From Fibrobacter sp. (GTDB lineage: Bacteria > Fibrobacterota > Fibrobacteria > Fibrobacterales > Fibrobacteraceae), in assembly GCA_017475045.1 (NCBI GenBank), contig JAFVGH010000117.1, forward strand, positions 1 through 54,663: a stretch of DNA of 54,663 nucleotides. The letters are read 5' to 3'. Each line of letters starts with the position of its first letter. Position 1 is the stretch's first letter. Both the position numbers and the translations under genes were made by a program. Positions 43,203 through 51,559 of the stretch are shown one piece after another. The notes under the pieces are model-generated. The model saw only the letters and a list, made by a program, of their open reading frames with translations, was not told the DNA's origin and searched no databases.

Positions 43203-44732
43203 CTAACCGCGAAAAGCCCGGTAGCGTAATGCTTCGGCCAAATCCGGAATCTCCACGGACTCCGAATAGCGCAGGTCCGCAATAGTGCGGGACACCTTCA
43301 GCAAGCGATAATACCCGCGGGCGCTCAAGTTCATCTTTTCAGCAGATGCCACGGCAAACTTTTCAGTGGCCCCGTCCATATAGGAGAACCGGCGTGCGGC
43401 CTCGGAACTCATGTCGGCATTGCACCGGAAGGGCAGTCCGGCGAAGCGTTCCCGCTGGACTTCACGGGCTGCACAGACCCGGCTGCGGATGGTAGCAGAC
43501 GGCTCGGCCGCGGTCTTGCATGCAAACTGAGACGGCTCTACTGGCGGGACGCAAACCTGAATATCTATACGGTCCAGAAGCGGACCCGACACTTTTTCCT
43601 GATAACGCTTGCGTGCATCGGGCAGGCAGGTGCACACCCGCTTCGGGTCCATAGAATAACCGCAAGGGCAAGGGTTCATGGCCGCCCCCATCATAAAGCG
43701 GGCGGGCCACACTACAGTTCCGCTGGCACGGCTCACCGAAATTTTCCCTTCTTCCATAGGTTCCCTCAAAGCCTCCAAAACGCAACGGTTGAACTCGGGA
43801 AGCTCATCCAGGAACAGAACGCCGTTATGGGCAAGGCTTGCCTCACCCGGTAGCAGACGTGCCCCACCACCTACAAGAGCCACCATAGAGGCACTGTGGT
43901 GGGGCGTCCGGAAGGGCCGAACCAGCACAGGACGGAACAGCTCCGTGTTGCCCGGGCTTCTGGCACAGGAATGTATACGGGTGGTTTCCAGCACCTCTTC
44001 GTCGCACATCTCCGGCAAGATTCCCAGGAGACACCGGGCGCAAAGCGTCTTGCCCGCGCCCGGCGAACCTATCAGGAGAAAATTATGACCTCCGGCAGCC
44101 GCCACTTCCAAGGCGCGCTTGACGCCCTCCATGCCAACCACGTCCTTGAAATCCGGAACATCCAGACCAGATACAAACTTTCGACGTTCAAGTCCGCAGG
44201 CACAGTGGACGGGCCCTTCGTTATCTTGTTCTAAAATTTCAATACATTCCTTCAGGGAGTCTGCACAGATATAGCGCAGGCCCTCTACCAGAGAAGCCTC
44301 CTGCTCGTTCTCCCTAGGGATTACCAAAATGGAATTTTTATCCCGGGCAAGATCCATGGCGATGGAGAGAATCCCCCGGACGCCCTTCAAGAGACCGTCC
44401 AGGGAAAGCTCCCCAACGAAGACACACTCGTCTAAGCGTGGGACCGAAATTTCTTCGGTAGCGGTCAGAAGCCCAATGGCCAAAGGCAAATCCAGAGCGC
44501 TACCTTCCTTACGCAAATCCGCGGGCGACAGGTTCACGGTCGTCCGGAAACCTGTCACCACCTTACCCACGGTACGTATCGCCGAAACGACACGCTCCCG
44601 AGATTCCCTTACCGCATTGTCCGGGAGCCCCACCAGGGTAAACCCCGGAAGCCCCTGGGAGGCATCCACCTCCACGCTTACCGGAATCGCCTTGATGCCC
44701 AGCAGGCAGTAAGAACGGATCCTTCTGAACAT
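43203..44732 (-). CDS. comM: Mg-chelatase-like ComM/YifB family ATPase
   Basis: 509 residues. An N-terminal Lon-like domain (about 1-170) precedes an AAA+ chelatase-like domain with Walker A GSPGAGKT (near residue 221) and FRTPHHSASMVALVGGG, then LAHNGVLFLDELPEF (Walker B). A CxCG-type zinc cluster follows (NPCPCGY ... RVCTC). ComM promotes branch migration during natural transformation in some bacteria; here the role could be general recombination. 3 nt after the SpoVG-like gene. Confidence 0.95.
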   Translation of the reverse strand: MFRRIRSYCLLGIKAIPVSVEVDASQGLPGFTLVGLPDNAVRESRERVVSAIRTVGKVVTGFRTTVNLSPADLRKEGSALDLPLAIGLLTATEEISVPRLDECVFVGELSLDGLLKGVRGILSIAMDLARDKNSILVIPRENEQEASLVEGLRYICADSLKECIEILEQDNEGPVHCACGLERRKFVSGLDVPDFKDVVGMEGVKRALEVAAAGGHNFLLIGSPGAGKTLCARCLLGILPEMCDEEVLETTRIHSCARSPGNTELFRPVLVRPFRTPHHSASMVALVGGGARLLPGEASLAHNGVLFLDELPEFNRCVLEALREPMEEGKISVSRASGTVVWPARFMMGAAMNPCPCGYSMDPKRVCTCLPDARKRYQEKVSGPLLDRIDIQVCVPPVEPSQFACKTAAEPSATIRSRVCAAREVQRERFAGLPFRCNADMSSEAARRFSYMDGATEKFAVASAEKMNLSARGYYRLLKVSRTIADLRYSESVEIPDLAEALRYRAFRG

Positions 44733-44735
44733 TTT

Positions 44736-45071
44736 TTACGCTGCCACTGTGGCCTGGTATTTTTCCAGCACGCAATTCTCGATATGTTCACGAAGTTTGC
44801 GGGTAATGGGATTATAGATGTTGCGGTATTCATCCCCCTTGAAGAACGGATCATTGGGGTAGCTCACGAACAGACCGTACTCGCCATCCATAACACGGAG
44901 TCCGCGAAGCACCATCTGTTCGTTGAGCACCACCTGAGCATAGCCCTTCATGTGCCCCAAGTCGGCACCTTCCTTGAAAGGCCACACATCTACCTTGGTT
45001 ACTGCAAGGCAGTCGAAGGCTATTTCCTTTTCTTCTTCTACTGTTTTCTGTTTTTCGTTTGTCTTAGCCAT
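44736..45071 (-). CDS. SpoVG-family nucleic-acid-binding protein
   Basis: 111 residues. The core (about 20-105) follows the SpoVG pattern: a strand DVWPFK, KGYAQVVLNEQMVLRGLRVMDG, GLFVSYPND, then YRNIYNPITRKLREHIENCVLEKY. A charged N-terminal extension of about 18 residues is extra. SpoVG proteins bind RNA/DNA and act as regulators in diverse bacteria. Strong ribosome-binding site (AGGAGG) before ATG. Upstream gene of comM in a two-gene operon. Confidence 0.83.
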   Translation of the reverse strand: MAKTNEKQKTVEEEKEIAFDCLAVTKVDVWPFKEGADLGHMKGYAQVVLNEQMVLRGLRVMDGEYGLFVSYPNDPFFKGDEYRNIYNPITRKLREHIENCVLEKYQATVAA

Positions 45072-45181
45072 AAGACCTCCTATTGTTTGTTATATGGACG
45101 CAGCCTTAACCGCAAAAAGCATGCCAAAGAGGGAATTCGTTTTTTTTGAAGAATTTTCAAGAATGCAGCATTTCGCCCAAA

Positions 45182-45223
45182 TGATTAATCATATATTTTA
45201 GTCACTAAAAAACTGATTAATCA
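45182..45223 (+). promoter_or_regulatory. Twin palindromes TGATTAATCA around the -10 box
   Basis: The perfect 10-bp palindrome TGATTAATCA occurs at 45182-45191 and again at 45214-45223, 32 bp centre to centre (about three helical turns). TATATTTT (45192-45199) starts immediately after the first copy. The layout is what a dimeric repressor operator would look like for the CBM9-like and nnr genes. Confidence 0.55.
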
Positions 45224-45234
45224 CCGGGGACCCC

Positions 45235-45792
45235 ATGCTACTGAAACCAAACCTTTCATGGAAAGCCAACCAGGGAATAACCCTACCTGCCGTACAGGCG
45301 CAAGTCGCTAATGTAAACGGAGCACTCCAGGTAGAATTCTTGGTAGAAGAACCCGTGGATTGTTTCAGGGCCGAAGTCCGTGAAGACAACGGTTCCAGCT
45401 GGGAAGATTCCTGCGTGGAGATTTTTTTGAAGAACCCCAAGAATCCTGCGGAGTACTTCAACTTTGAAACCACTAGCCGTGGCTTTATCTTAGCGGCACG
45501 AGGGTCAGGTAGGCAAGACCGACAGCAATTACCCCCAGAGGAACTCGCCAAAATCACCCGGGTAAAGCAGCTCGCCAGTGTGGCCGGGAACCTAATATGC
45601 TGGGGAATGACCATCGTCATTCCTCCGGAAATTTTCGGGTTGGATAGTTTCCAGGGCGTGACTTTGGAAGGAAACTTGTACAAATGCGCGGATAAGGCCA
45701 AGACGCCACACTACCTGAGCGCCTTTCCTATCAATACCGAAAAGCCCGACTTTCACAGGCCTGAATTTTTCCAGGTCCTTTTGCAGGGATAA
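45235..45792 (+). CDS. CBM9-like (carbohydrate-binding family 9-like) domain protein
   Basis: 185 residues, no signal peptide. The fold pattern is the CBM9-like one: an initial strand, VEFLVEEPVDCFRAEVREDNGSSWEDSCVEIFL with the WEDSCVEIF signature (near residue 56-66), EYFNFETTSRGFIL, and closing GVTLEGNLYKC ... HYLSAFPI. Such domains usually bind sugars in exported enzymes; here one stands alone and appears cytoplasmic. Its stop is 3 nt from nnr, so they share an operon under the palindrome-bearing promoter. Confidence 0.75.
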   Translation: MLLKPNLSWKANQGITLPAVQAQVANVNGALQVEFLVEEPVDCFRAEVREDNGSSWEDSCVEIFLKNPKNPAEYFNFETTSRGFILAARGSGRQDRQQLPPEELAKITRVKQLASVAGNLICWGMTIVIPPEIFGLDSFQGVTLEGNLYKCADKAKTPHYLSAFPINTEKPDFHRPEFFQVLLQG

Positions 45793-45795
45793 TTT

Positions 45796-47337
45796 ATGGA
45801 AGTGCTGACCGTAGAAGCAGTCCGTAGTCTAGATGAACATACCAAGGCGGGAGACGTAGAAAAGGGTTACGCCCTGATGCGCGTTGCCGGCAAGGCTCTT
45901 TTTGAGACTGCCGTAGAACTGTTAAAGTCTGAAAATGGAGCCGTGCCCAAAAATTGTGCCGTAGCGCTGTTCATCGGCAGCGGCAACAATGGTGGCGACG
46001 GTCTAGTCTGCGGAGAATTTTTGATTCAGGCGGGAATTCCCTGCACCCTGTACAGCCTCAGCACACCCGAGAAATTCAAGGGGGAAGCCGCCCTGGCCTA
46101 TAGGGACTTTCAAAAAGAAGGGGGCCGTCTGGTCTTGATGGATTCTCCAGAGAAAGTGACCTGTCTCAAAAGTCTTCACCGCTGCCAACTGATCATAGAC
46201 AGTATGCTGGGAACTGGCGGCAAGGGCGAACTGCGGGAACCTTACGCCAGTATTGTTCGCCTGATTAACGAATCTGATGTCCCCGTACTCAGTGCCGACG
46301 TACCGACGGGATTTACAACCGCTGGCGGTTACAATCAGCATGCAGTCCACGCAACGCAAACCCTAATGTTTGGGGTACCGAGGCTAGAAGCGTTTACCGC
46401 CCAGGGGCTACCCTATTTCGGGAAAGCAAAGGTCGCAAGACTCCCCTATCCCGAAACCCTAATGAAGGAATTGAGCCAGGATATTCACCTGATGACCGAA
46501 GGTGACATTCCCGGCTTATTGCCCCGCAGGGACGAATGTGGTGAAAAACGGGACCAGGGATGCGCCCTGATTATCGCAGGCTCCAAGGATATGCCGGGAG
46601 CGGCTGCCCTCTGTACCAAGGCTTGTCTCAGGAGCGGTGCAGGGCTTGTGACTTTGGCCTCCCCCAGTTCCGTTATGCCCGTGTTGCAAACCAAAATGTC
46701 CGAACCTGTTTTTATGAGTTTGGAAGGGGCCGCCTGCTTTGAGTCTCAGCATGTGCAAAAAATATTGACATACACAAACCACGTTCAGGCCGTAGCCATT
46801 GGTCCCGGGCTTTCTTCAAATGACGAAACAAGAAAGGCTGTCGCAGAATTTACGGCGAACTGCAATGTTCCCATGGTCATTGATGCAGACGGTTTGAATT
46901 CCTTGAGCGAAGATGGTTTGCGGAATATAAAAACGGCAGCAATACTTACGCCCCACAAGCGGGAATTCGCACGCCTTTTCGGAGAATTGCCACAAGACAC
47001 CTGCGACCTTCGGGAAACCTGCAAACTTCTAAAAGAAAAAGCGGAGAATTTTAACAAGACAATCCTACTGAAGGGAAGTCCCATCCTCGTCGCTACGCCC
47101 GATGGAAAAATTTTTGTTGTACCCGCCGCCAATTCCGGCATGGCCAAAGGTGGCTCGGGAGACGTGCTTACGGGAATTATTACGGCTCTATTGGCACAGG
47201 GATGCGTACCCGCAGATGCAGCCGTACTCGGAGCGCTTTTACATCAGAGGGCGGGTGAGGCGGCCCGCGAAAAATTCGGAGCGTTCTCCATGCTCCCCAA
47301 CGATGTCATTGAAAGTTTGCCGCAGGCATTCCAATAA
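45796..47337 (+). CDS. nnr: Bifunctional NAD(P)HX epimerase/dehydratase
   Basis: 513 residues. Repairs hydrated NADH/NADPH. The N-terminal YjeF_N epimerase part has FIGSGNNGGDGLVCGEFL (near residue 56) and SMLGTGGKGELREPYASIV. The C-terminal ADP-dependent dehydratase part has GPGLSSNDETRKAV, VIDADGLNSL, LTPHKREFARLFG and SGMAKGGSGDVLTGIITALLAQG near the end. Both halves keep their signature motifs, so both activities are likely. AGGG ribosome-binding site precedes the ATG. Confidence 0.93.
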   Translation: MEVLTVEAVRSLDEHTKAGDVEKGYALMRVAGKALFETAVELLKSENGAVPKNCAVALFIGSGNNGGDGLVCGEFLIQAGIPCTLYSLSTPEKFKGEAALAYRDFQKEGGRLVLMDSPEKVTCLKSLHRCQLIIDSMLGTGGKGELREPYASIVRLINESDVPVLSADVPTGFTTAGGYNQHAVHATQTLMFGVPRLEAFTAQGLPYFGKAKVARLPYPETLMKELSQDIHLMTEGDIPGLLPRRDECGEKRDQGCALIIAGSKDMPGAAALCTKACLRSGAGLVTLASPSSVMPVLQTKMSEPVFMSLEGAACFESQHVQKILTYTNHVQAVAIGPGLSSNDETRKAVAEFTANCNVPMVIDADGLNSLSEDGLRNIKTAAILTPHKREFARLFGELPQDTCDLRETCKLLKEKAENFNKTILLKGSPILVATPDGKIFVVPAANSGMAKGGSGDVLTGIITALLAQGCVPADAAVLGALLHQRAGEAAREKFGAFSMLPNDVIESLPQAFQ

Positions 47338-47351
47338 ACCTGCGGCATTTA
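47319..47351 (+). terminator. Stem-loop spanning the nnr stop codon
   Basis: GCCGCAGG and CCTGCGGC (8-bp perfect stem) enclose a 12-nt loop that contains the TAA stop, followed by ATTTAAG. The weak T-run makes it a modest terminator or an mRNA 3' structure. Confidence 0.45.
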
Positions 47352-47359
47352 AGCATCCT

Positions 47360-48013
47360 CTAGAACCAGCAGCGTTCATCACCTATAGTTGTACTTGGTC
47401 CGTGACCCGGGAATACCAAAGTCTCTGCTGGAAGCGTCATCAGCTTACTTCTGATTCCCGAAACAAGGGCTTCCTCGTCTCCACCGAAAAGATCAGAGCG
47501 GCCCATGCTTCCTGCAAATAGGATGTCGCCCGAAAACAACAGGGGCGGAGCCTTCTTGCCGTTAACCTCTCCAGGATTCTCGCAATAGAATGCCAGACCT
47601 CCGGGAGAATGACCTGGAATGTGGAACACCCTCAAGGAGATTCCCAGAATTTCCACCACGTCCCCTTCGGCCAGGTAGTCTCCCAACGCAGGAGAAGTTT
47701 CTTCCACCGGCAGGCCGAACATCTGGCTCTGTTCTTCTTGCAGCTCCAGCAAGAAGGCGTCCTCTTCGTGGGCCTCGGGCTTGACACCGTAGGTTCGCTC
47801 CACGAAGGCATTACCCAGCACATGGTCCAGATGCAGGTGTGTATTCAGGAGCCGAACCACTTTCAAGTTGTTGGAAGAGATGTAATCCGCGAGAGCCCTG
47901 CGCTCCGTCTCACGGCTTACGCTGGGGTCGATGAGTATGGCCTCGCCAGCATCGTTGCTCAGCACGAAGGCGTTCACGCCAAAAGGGTTCACCACAAAAT
48001 GTTTAAGATGCAT
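47360..48013 (-). CDS. Metallo-beta-lactamase-fold hydrolase
   Basis: 217 residues, cytoplasmic. Metal-binding HLHLDH (H59, H61, D63, H64), HIPGHSPGG (near 132), FSGDILFAGSMGRSD (near 161) and FPGHGPSTTIG (near 201) are all present, the glyoxalase II-like arrangement. This subfamily hydrolyses thioesters or similar substrates; the substrate here is unknown. 19 nt after the acyl-ACP synthetase fusion gene, so probably in its operon, which would fit an acyl-thioester role, but that is inference. Confidence 0.85.
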   Translation of the reverse strand: MHLKHFVVNPFGVNAFVLSNDAGEAILIDPSVSRETERRALADYISSNNLKVVRLLNTHLHLDHVLGNAFVERTYGVKPEAHEEDAFLLELQEEQSQMFGLPVEETSPALGDYLAEGDVVEILGISLRVFHIPGHSPGGLAFYCENPGEVNGKKAPPLLFSGDILFAGSMGRSDLFGGDEEALVSGIRSKLMTLPAETLVFPGHGPSTTIGDERCWF

Positions 48014-48032
48014 AGGGTGAATGTAGCAATGT

Positions 48033-51000
48033 CTACTTCGCCACTAGTTCAGTAGCCAGCTTTTTCATGCCGTTAAAATCCCACTTGCCGCTGCCCAGCT
48101 TGGGAATGCCATCCACGCAAAAAACGGAACCGGGAAGCATTAGAGGAGGCATGCCTGACTTGCGGAGCTTGCGGGCGATATCCTCGGCATCAGCGTCTCC
48201 CTTGACCAGAAGCACAATGCGCTCGCCCTTCACAGAATCGGGAACAGCCGTCACCGCAAATTCGCAGTTGTCCAGAATCTTGGTTTCGGCAATACGGAGT
48301 TCCACCGCCGTCAAGGAAATCATCTCGCCGCCCAACTTAGCAAAACGGCTGTAACGTCCGAGAATCTGGACGAAGCCCTCGTCGGTAAGCACGCACTTGT
48401 CACCAGTCTTGTACCAGCGACGGCCTTCCCGCTCGATAACCACACCCGCAGTCTTTTCGCCATCCTTCAGGTAGCCCTTCATGACCTGGGGGCCCGTGAC
48501 CACAAGCATGCCCTCTTCGCCCTGGGGCAGCACCTCGTTGGTTTCCGGATCAATGATGGCGGCCACGGTTCCCGGAGGCGGGAGTCCGATACTGGTGTTG
48601 TCGCTGCACTTTTCCATAGTGAGGAAGTCATCCAGCAGCACATTGGGAGCGTTGATGGTAGCCAGCGGCGTGAGTTCCGTACAGCCATAACCTTCGTAAA
48701 TGTCCTTGCCGAACTTGAGCTTGAAAGTTTCACGCATTTCGGGGCGGAGCTTTTCAGCGCCAGCCACAATGTAGCGCAGCGAATCCAGACACATGGGGTG
48801 AACCCAGCGGTTGATGGCGATGGCACGCAAGAATGTAGGAGTGCCCATAAGGATGGTGGTCTTGTACTGGGCGCAAACACGTGCCAGGGTTTTGATGTCG
48901 GTGGGGTCCGGGCAGAGCACCATGGGAACACCATCCAGCAGGGGCATCATGAAGGTCATGGTAAACCCGAAGGAATGGAACAGCGGGAGTAGAGCCGTCA
49001 TCACGTCGGTACGGCTGAGCTTCACCACGTAATCGCACTGCTGGGCATTGGAAATCACATTCTTGTGAGTCAGTTCCACGCCCTTCGGCGTTCCTTCGGA
49101 ACCGGAACTGAACAAGATTACCGCATCGTCTTCCAGCTTGGCAGAGCTGAACCAGAGCCTGCGAAGAACTGCCGACGGGCAAGCAAAAATCATGAGCGTC
49201 GAAAGGAGGCGGGAAAGGGTAGAGATTTTCCGTTCCTCTTCATCCAAAAAGATTAGGCGGCACTTTTCGGCAACCTGAGTAAAGTCGGGATTCTTACCAC
49301 AAAGTTTTTCGTAGAAAGCCCGGGTAGTAACAATCACCGAAAGTTCAGCCTTGTCGATACAGCCAAGAATCGTATCCACGGGAGAGGTGTAGTTCAGATT
49401 GACGGTAGTCTTGCCCGCTCCCAGAATGGAGATAATCCCGAGGGCCGCATCCCGGCTGGTGGGCAGCATGAATCCCACATTGGCAGAACCCTTGCTTGCG
49501 GACTTGACAATCTTTCCGAAATAGCGGCACAGGCGGATCATGCCGTAGCCGTTTACATGGTTACCCGCCGGGTCAATCAGGATGGGGCGCAGGCGTCGCT
49601 TGTACATGGCCTTGAACCAAAGCGGCACAATGCTTTCGGAATGATCCATGGCCAGGTTCCAGATGTCCGAGGCCAGGAACTGCAGGTCGCTACGGATTTT
49701 CTGTTCGGAAGCGTCCGTCGGGAGCGGCTTCGAAAAGCCTACGCTAATGACCCGATTAAATGACTGGGGACGATTCACACATTCAGAAGCGTGGCTATAG
49801 CGGCTCCCCCACAGTCCCTGGATATAAAACGGCACGATAGGCGCATCCGTTCCTTCGATGGCCTTGGAATAATCCAACGAGAATTTCGACACAAAGGGCG
49901 TCTTGGATACTTCGCCTTCCGGGAAAATCACCACCGCCTCGCCGTTCAAAAGGGCCTTGTGAATTTCTTCCATGGCGGGCGCCGGGTCGCGACGGTTAAT
50001 GCTAATCAGAAAGTTCCCGTGAAAGAACCAACGCTGGTACCAGTCAGCAAAGGTATTCCGGTTACTGGCGATGCGGAGTGGCCTCGGAGACGACATCTGC
50101 AGCACTGCCCAGTCTATAAAGCTGAAATGAGGGCCAATCAGAAGCAAGGGCCCGGACTCCGGAATATTCTGCACACCAATCACCTTAACCCGATAGCGGA
50201 AAACGAAGGCAAATGCAAAACGGAGCGCCGCCCGCAACAAGGTCATGGGCGTCTGCTTCAAGTTCATGATAAAGCAAAGTGCCAAAATCACCGACAGAAT
50301 CATGAAGCAGTGGTCGATGGTCACCGGCGTAAAAATCAGAAGCAGGGTCTGCCCGCCCATAATCAGGGCAAGGAACGCCATCTGGATAGCGTTTGCCACC
50401 GCATGAATTCGCCCTGCCGTATCGGGCCTGGTAAAGTTCTGGATTACCGTCCGCAAAATCACGTAGGCCGAGCCCGCACTCCAGCCAATCACACCGTAAA
50501 GCACCGCCTCTAGCCACTCGTTCTCTACAAAGGGCAGCGAGAACATGGTAATGGCAGAAACCGCCGCCGAGAAGGGAATCAGGCCCGTCTCCACAAACCC
50601 CTTGGAAGCACGACTTGCCGTAAGAGAACCCACCACGTAACCCACGGTGGCGCTGAACATAGAAACGGGAATGGCTGCCGTGTTCAGCATGTCATTCATA
50701 CGCTGGATCAAGATCAGGAATATCTGTGTCACGCCCCAGAACGCCGAAAGCCCAAGAATGGAAAGCCGCACGATGGGGTGGCGCCAGGTGGCCGAAAACT
50801 CACGCACCGGAGAACGCATCTTCAGGGAGTCATGAGATTCACCTACCCGAATGCAGAAGGCCGCCACGGTAGTCACTACAGAAAGTCCAAGATAAATCCA
50901 GAGGGTCAAATCGATAGACACGGGAGAATTTTCATGACCCGAAAGCCCCATGGCAAAAAACGCCGCGCCAGCAGTACCAAGCACCGACAGAGCCATGTAC

Positions 51001-51422
51001 CAGGAGTTGATCTTCACCAGGTCTTCCTGGGCCACCATCTCCTTCATGATACCGAGCTTCGCAGGACTCAGAATAGAAAGGAAGATGCCATATAAGAGCA
51101 ACAGACCGTAAGCTACCCACTCAGCACCGGCTACATAGCACACCACTACGGCAATGACCGATGCCAGCATGCCCACCGATGCCCAGGCCATGACGCGGCC
51201 CTTGCGGAAATGCCCCGCAAAATAACTGGCCGCAGGCATCATGAAAATGCTGGGCACAAAAATGGCGAACTGCAAAAGCATGCTGCGCCACCAAAACGCT
51301 GAACCTTCGAAGGAAAACGAGAGCCACCGCTGAAAGTGAACGAACAGCCCCATCTGCACAAAGATGCTACAAAAAACAAGAATGAAATAGGGCACCACGC
51401 TAGGGTAACGGCAAAGCTTCAT
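48033..51422 (-). CDS. Three-domain lysophospholipid transporter/acyltransferase/acyl-ACP synthetase
   Basis: 1129 residues. Residues about 1-400 are an LplT-like MFS transporter (many membrane helices). Residues about 415-610 are a PlsC-type acyltransferase with GPHFSFIDWA (HxxxxD) and FPEGEVSKT. Residues about 700-1129 are an AMP-forming acyl-ACP synthetase with ILFSSGSEGTPKGVELTHKN and YKTGDKCVLTDEGFVQILGR. In E. coli LplT and Aas are separate but cooperate in reacylating lysophospholipids; here they are one chain. GAGG precedes the ATG. All key motifs look intact. Confidence 0.9.
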   Translation of the reverse strand: MKLCRYPSVVPYFILVFCSIFVQMGLFVHFQRWLSFSFEGSAFWWRSMLLQFAIFVPSIFMMPAASYFAGHFRKGRVMAWASVGMLASVIAVVVCYVAGAEWVAYGLLLLYGIFLSILSPAKLGIMKEMVAQEDLVKINSWYMALSVLGTAGAAFFAMGLSGHENSPVSIDLTLWIYLGLSVVTTVAAFCIRVGESHDSLKMRSPVREFSATWRHPIVRLSILGLSAFWGVTQIFLILIQRMNDMLNTAAIPVSMFSATVGYVVGSLTASRASKGFVETGLIPFSAAVSAITMFSLPFVENEWLEAVLYGVIGWSAGSAYVILRTVIQNFTRPDTAGRIHAVANAIQMAFLALIMGGQTLLLIFTPVTIDHCFMILSVILALCFIMNLKQTPMTLLRAALRFAFAFVFRYRVKVIGVQNIPESGPLLLIGPHFSFIDWAVLQMSSPRPLRIASNRNTFADWYQRWFFHGNFLISINRRDPAPAMEEIHKALLNGEAVVIFPEGEVSKTPFVSKFSLDYSKAIEGTDAPIVPFYIQGLWGSRYSHASECVNRPQSFNRVISVGFSKPLPTDASEQKIRSDLQFLASDIWNLAMDHSESIVPLWFKAMYKRRLRPILIDPAGNHVNGYGMIRLCRYFGKIVKSASKGSANVGFMLPTSRDAALGIISILGAGKTTVNLNYTSPVDTILGCIDKAELSVIVTTRAFYEKLCGKNPDFTQVAEKCRLIFLDEEERKISTLSRLLSTLMIFACPSAVLRRLWFSSAKLEDDAVILFSSGSEGTPKGVELTHKNVISNAQQCDYVVKLSRTDVMTALLPLFHSFGFTMTFMMPLLDGVPMVLCPDPTDIKTLARVCAQYKTTILMGTPTFLRAIAINRWVHPMCLDSLRYIVAGAEKLRPEMRETFKLKFGKDIYEGYGCTELTPLATINAPNVLLDDFLTMEKCSDNTSIGLPPPGTVAAIIDPETNEVLPQGEEGMLVVTGPQVMKGYLKDGEKTAGVVIEREGRRWYKTGDKCVLTDEGFVQILGRYSRFAKLGGEMISLTAVELRIAETKILDNCEFAVTAVPDSVKGERIVLLVKGDADAEDIARKLRKSGMPPLMLPGSVFCVDGIPKLGSGKWDFNGMKKLATELVAK

Positions 51423-51545
51423 AAGTCCTCAAATTTCGGCAAATTTAGCTTTCCCGAGGGTTTATCCCTAGACCGTGAAATAGGGCAAAAAACTTACAAT
51501 TTACTCACAAAACTGGCGGAAAATTTGGATTTTCGGATTTTTTAA

Positions 51546-51553
51546 TATAGATT
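51546..51553 (+). promoter_or_regulatory. TATAGATT box of the secreted DUF4832 protein gene
   Basis: TATAGATT 6 bp before ATG 51560, with TTTG (51524-51527) 18 bp upstream. An imperfect palindrome, CGGAAAATTTGGATTTTCGG, covers the TTTG element (51517-51536) and could be an operator. Divergent from the three-domain gene. Confidence 0.4.
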
Positions 51554-51559
51554 CAAGAT

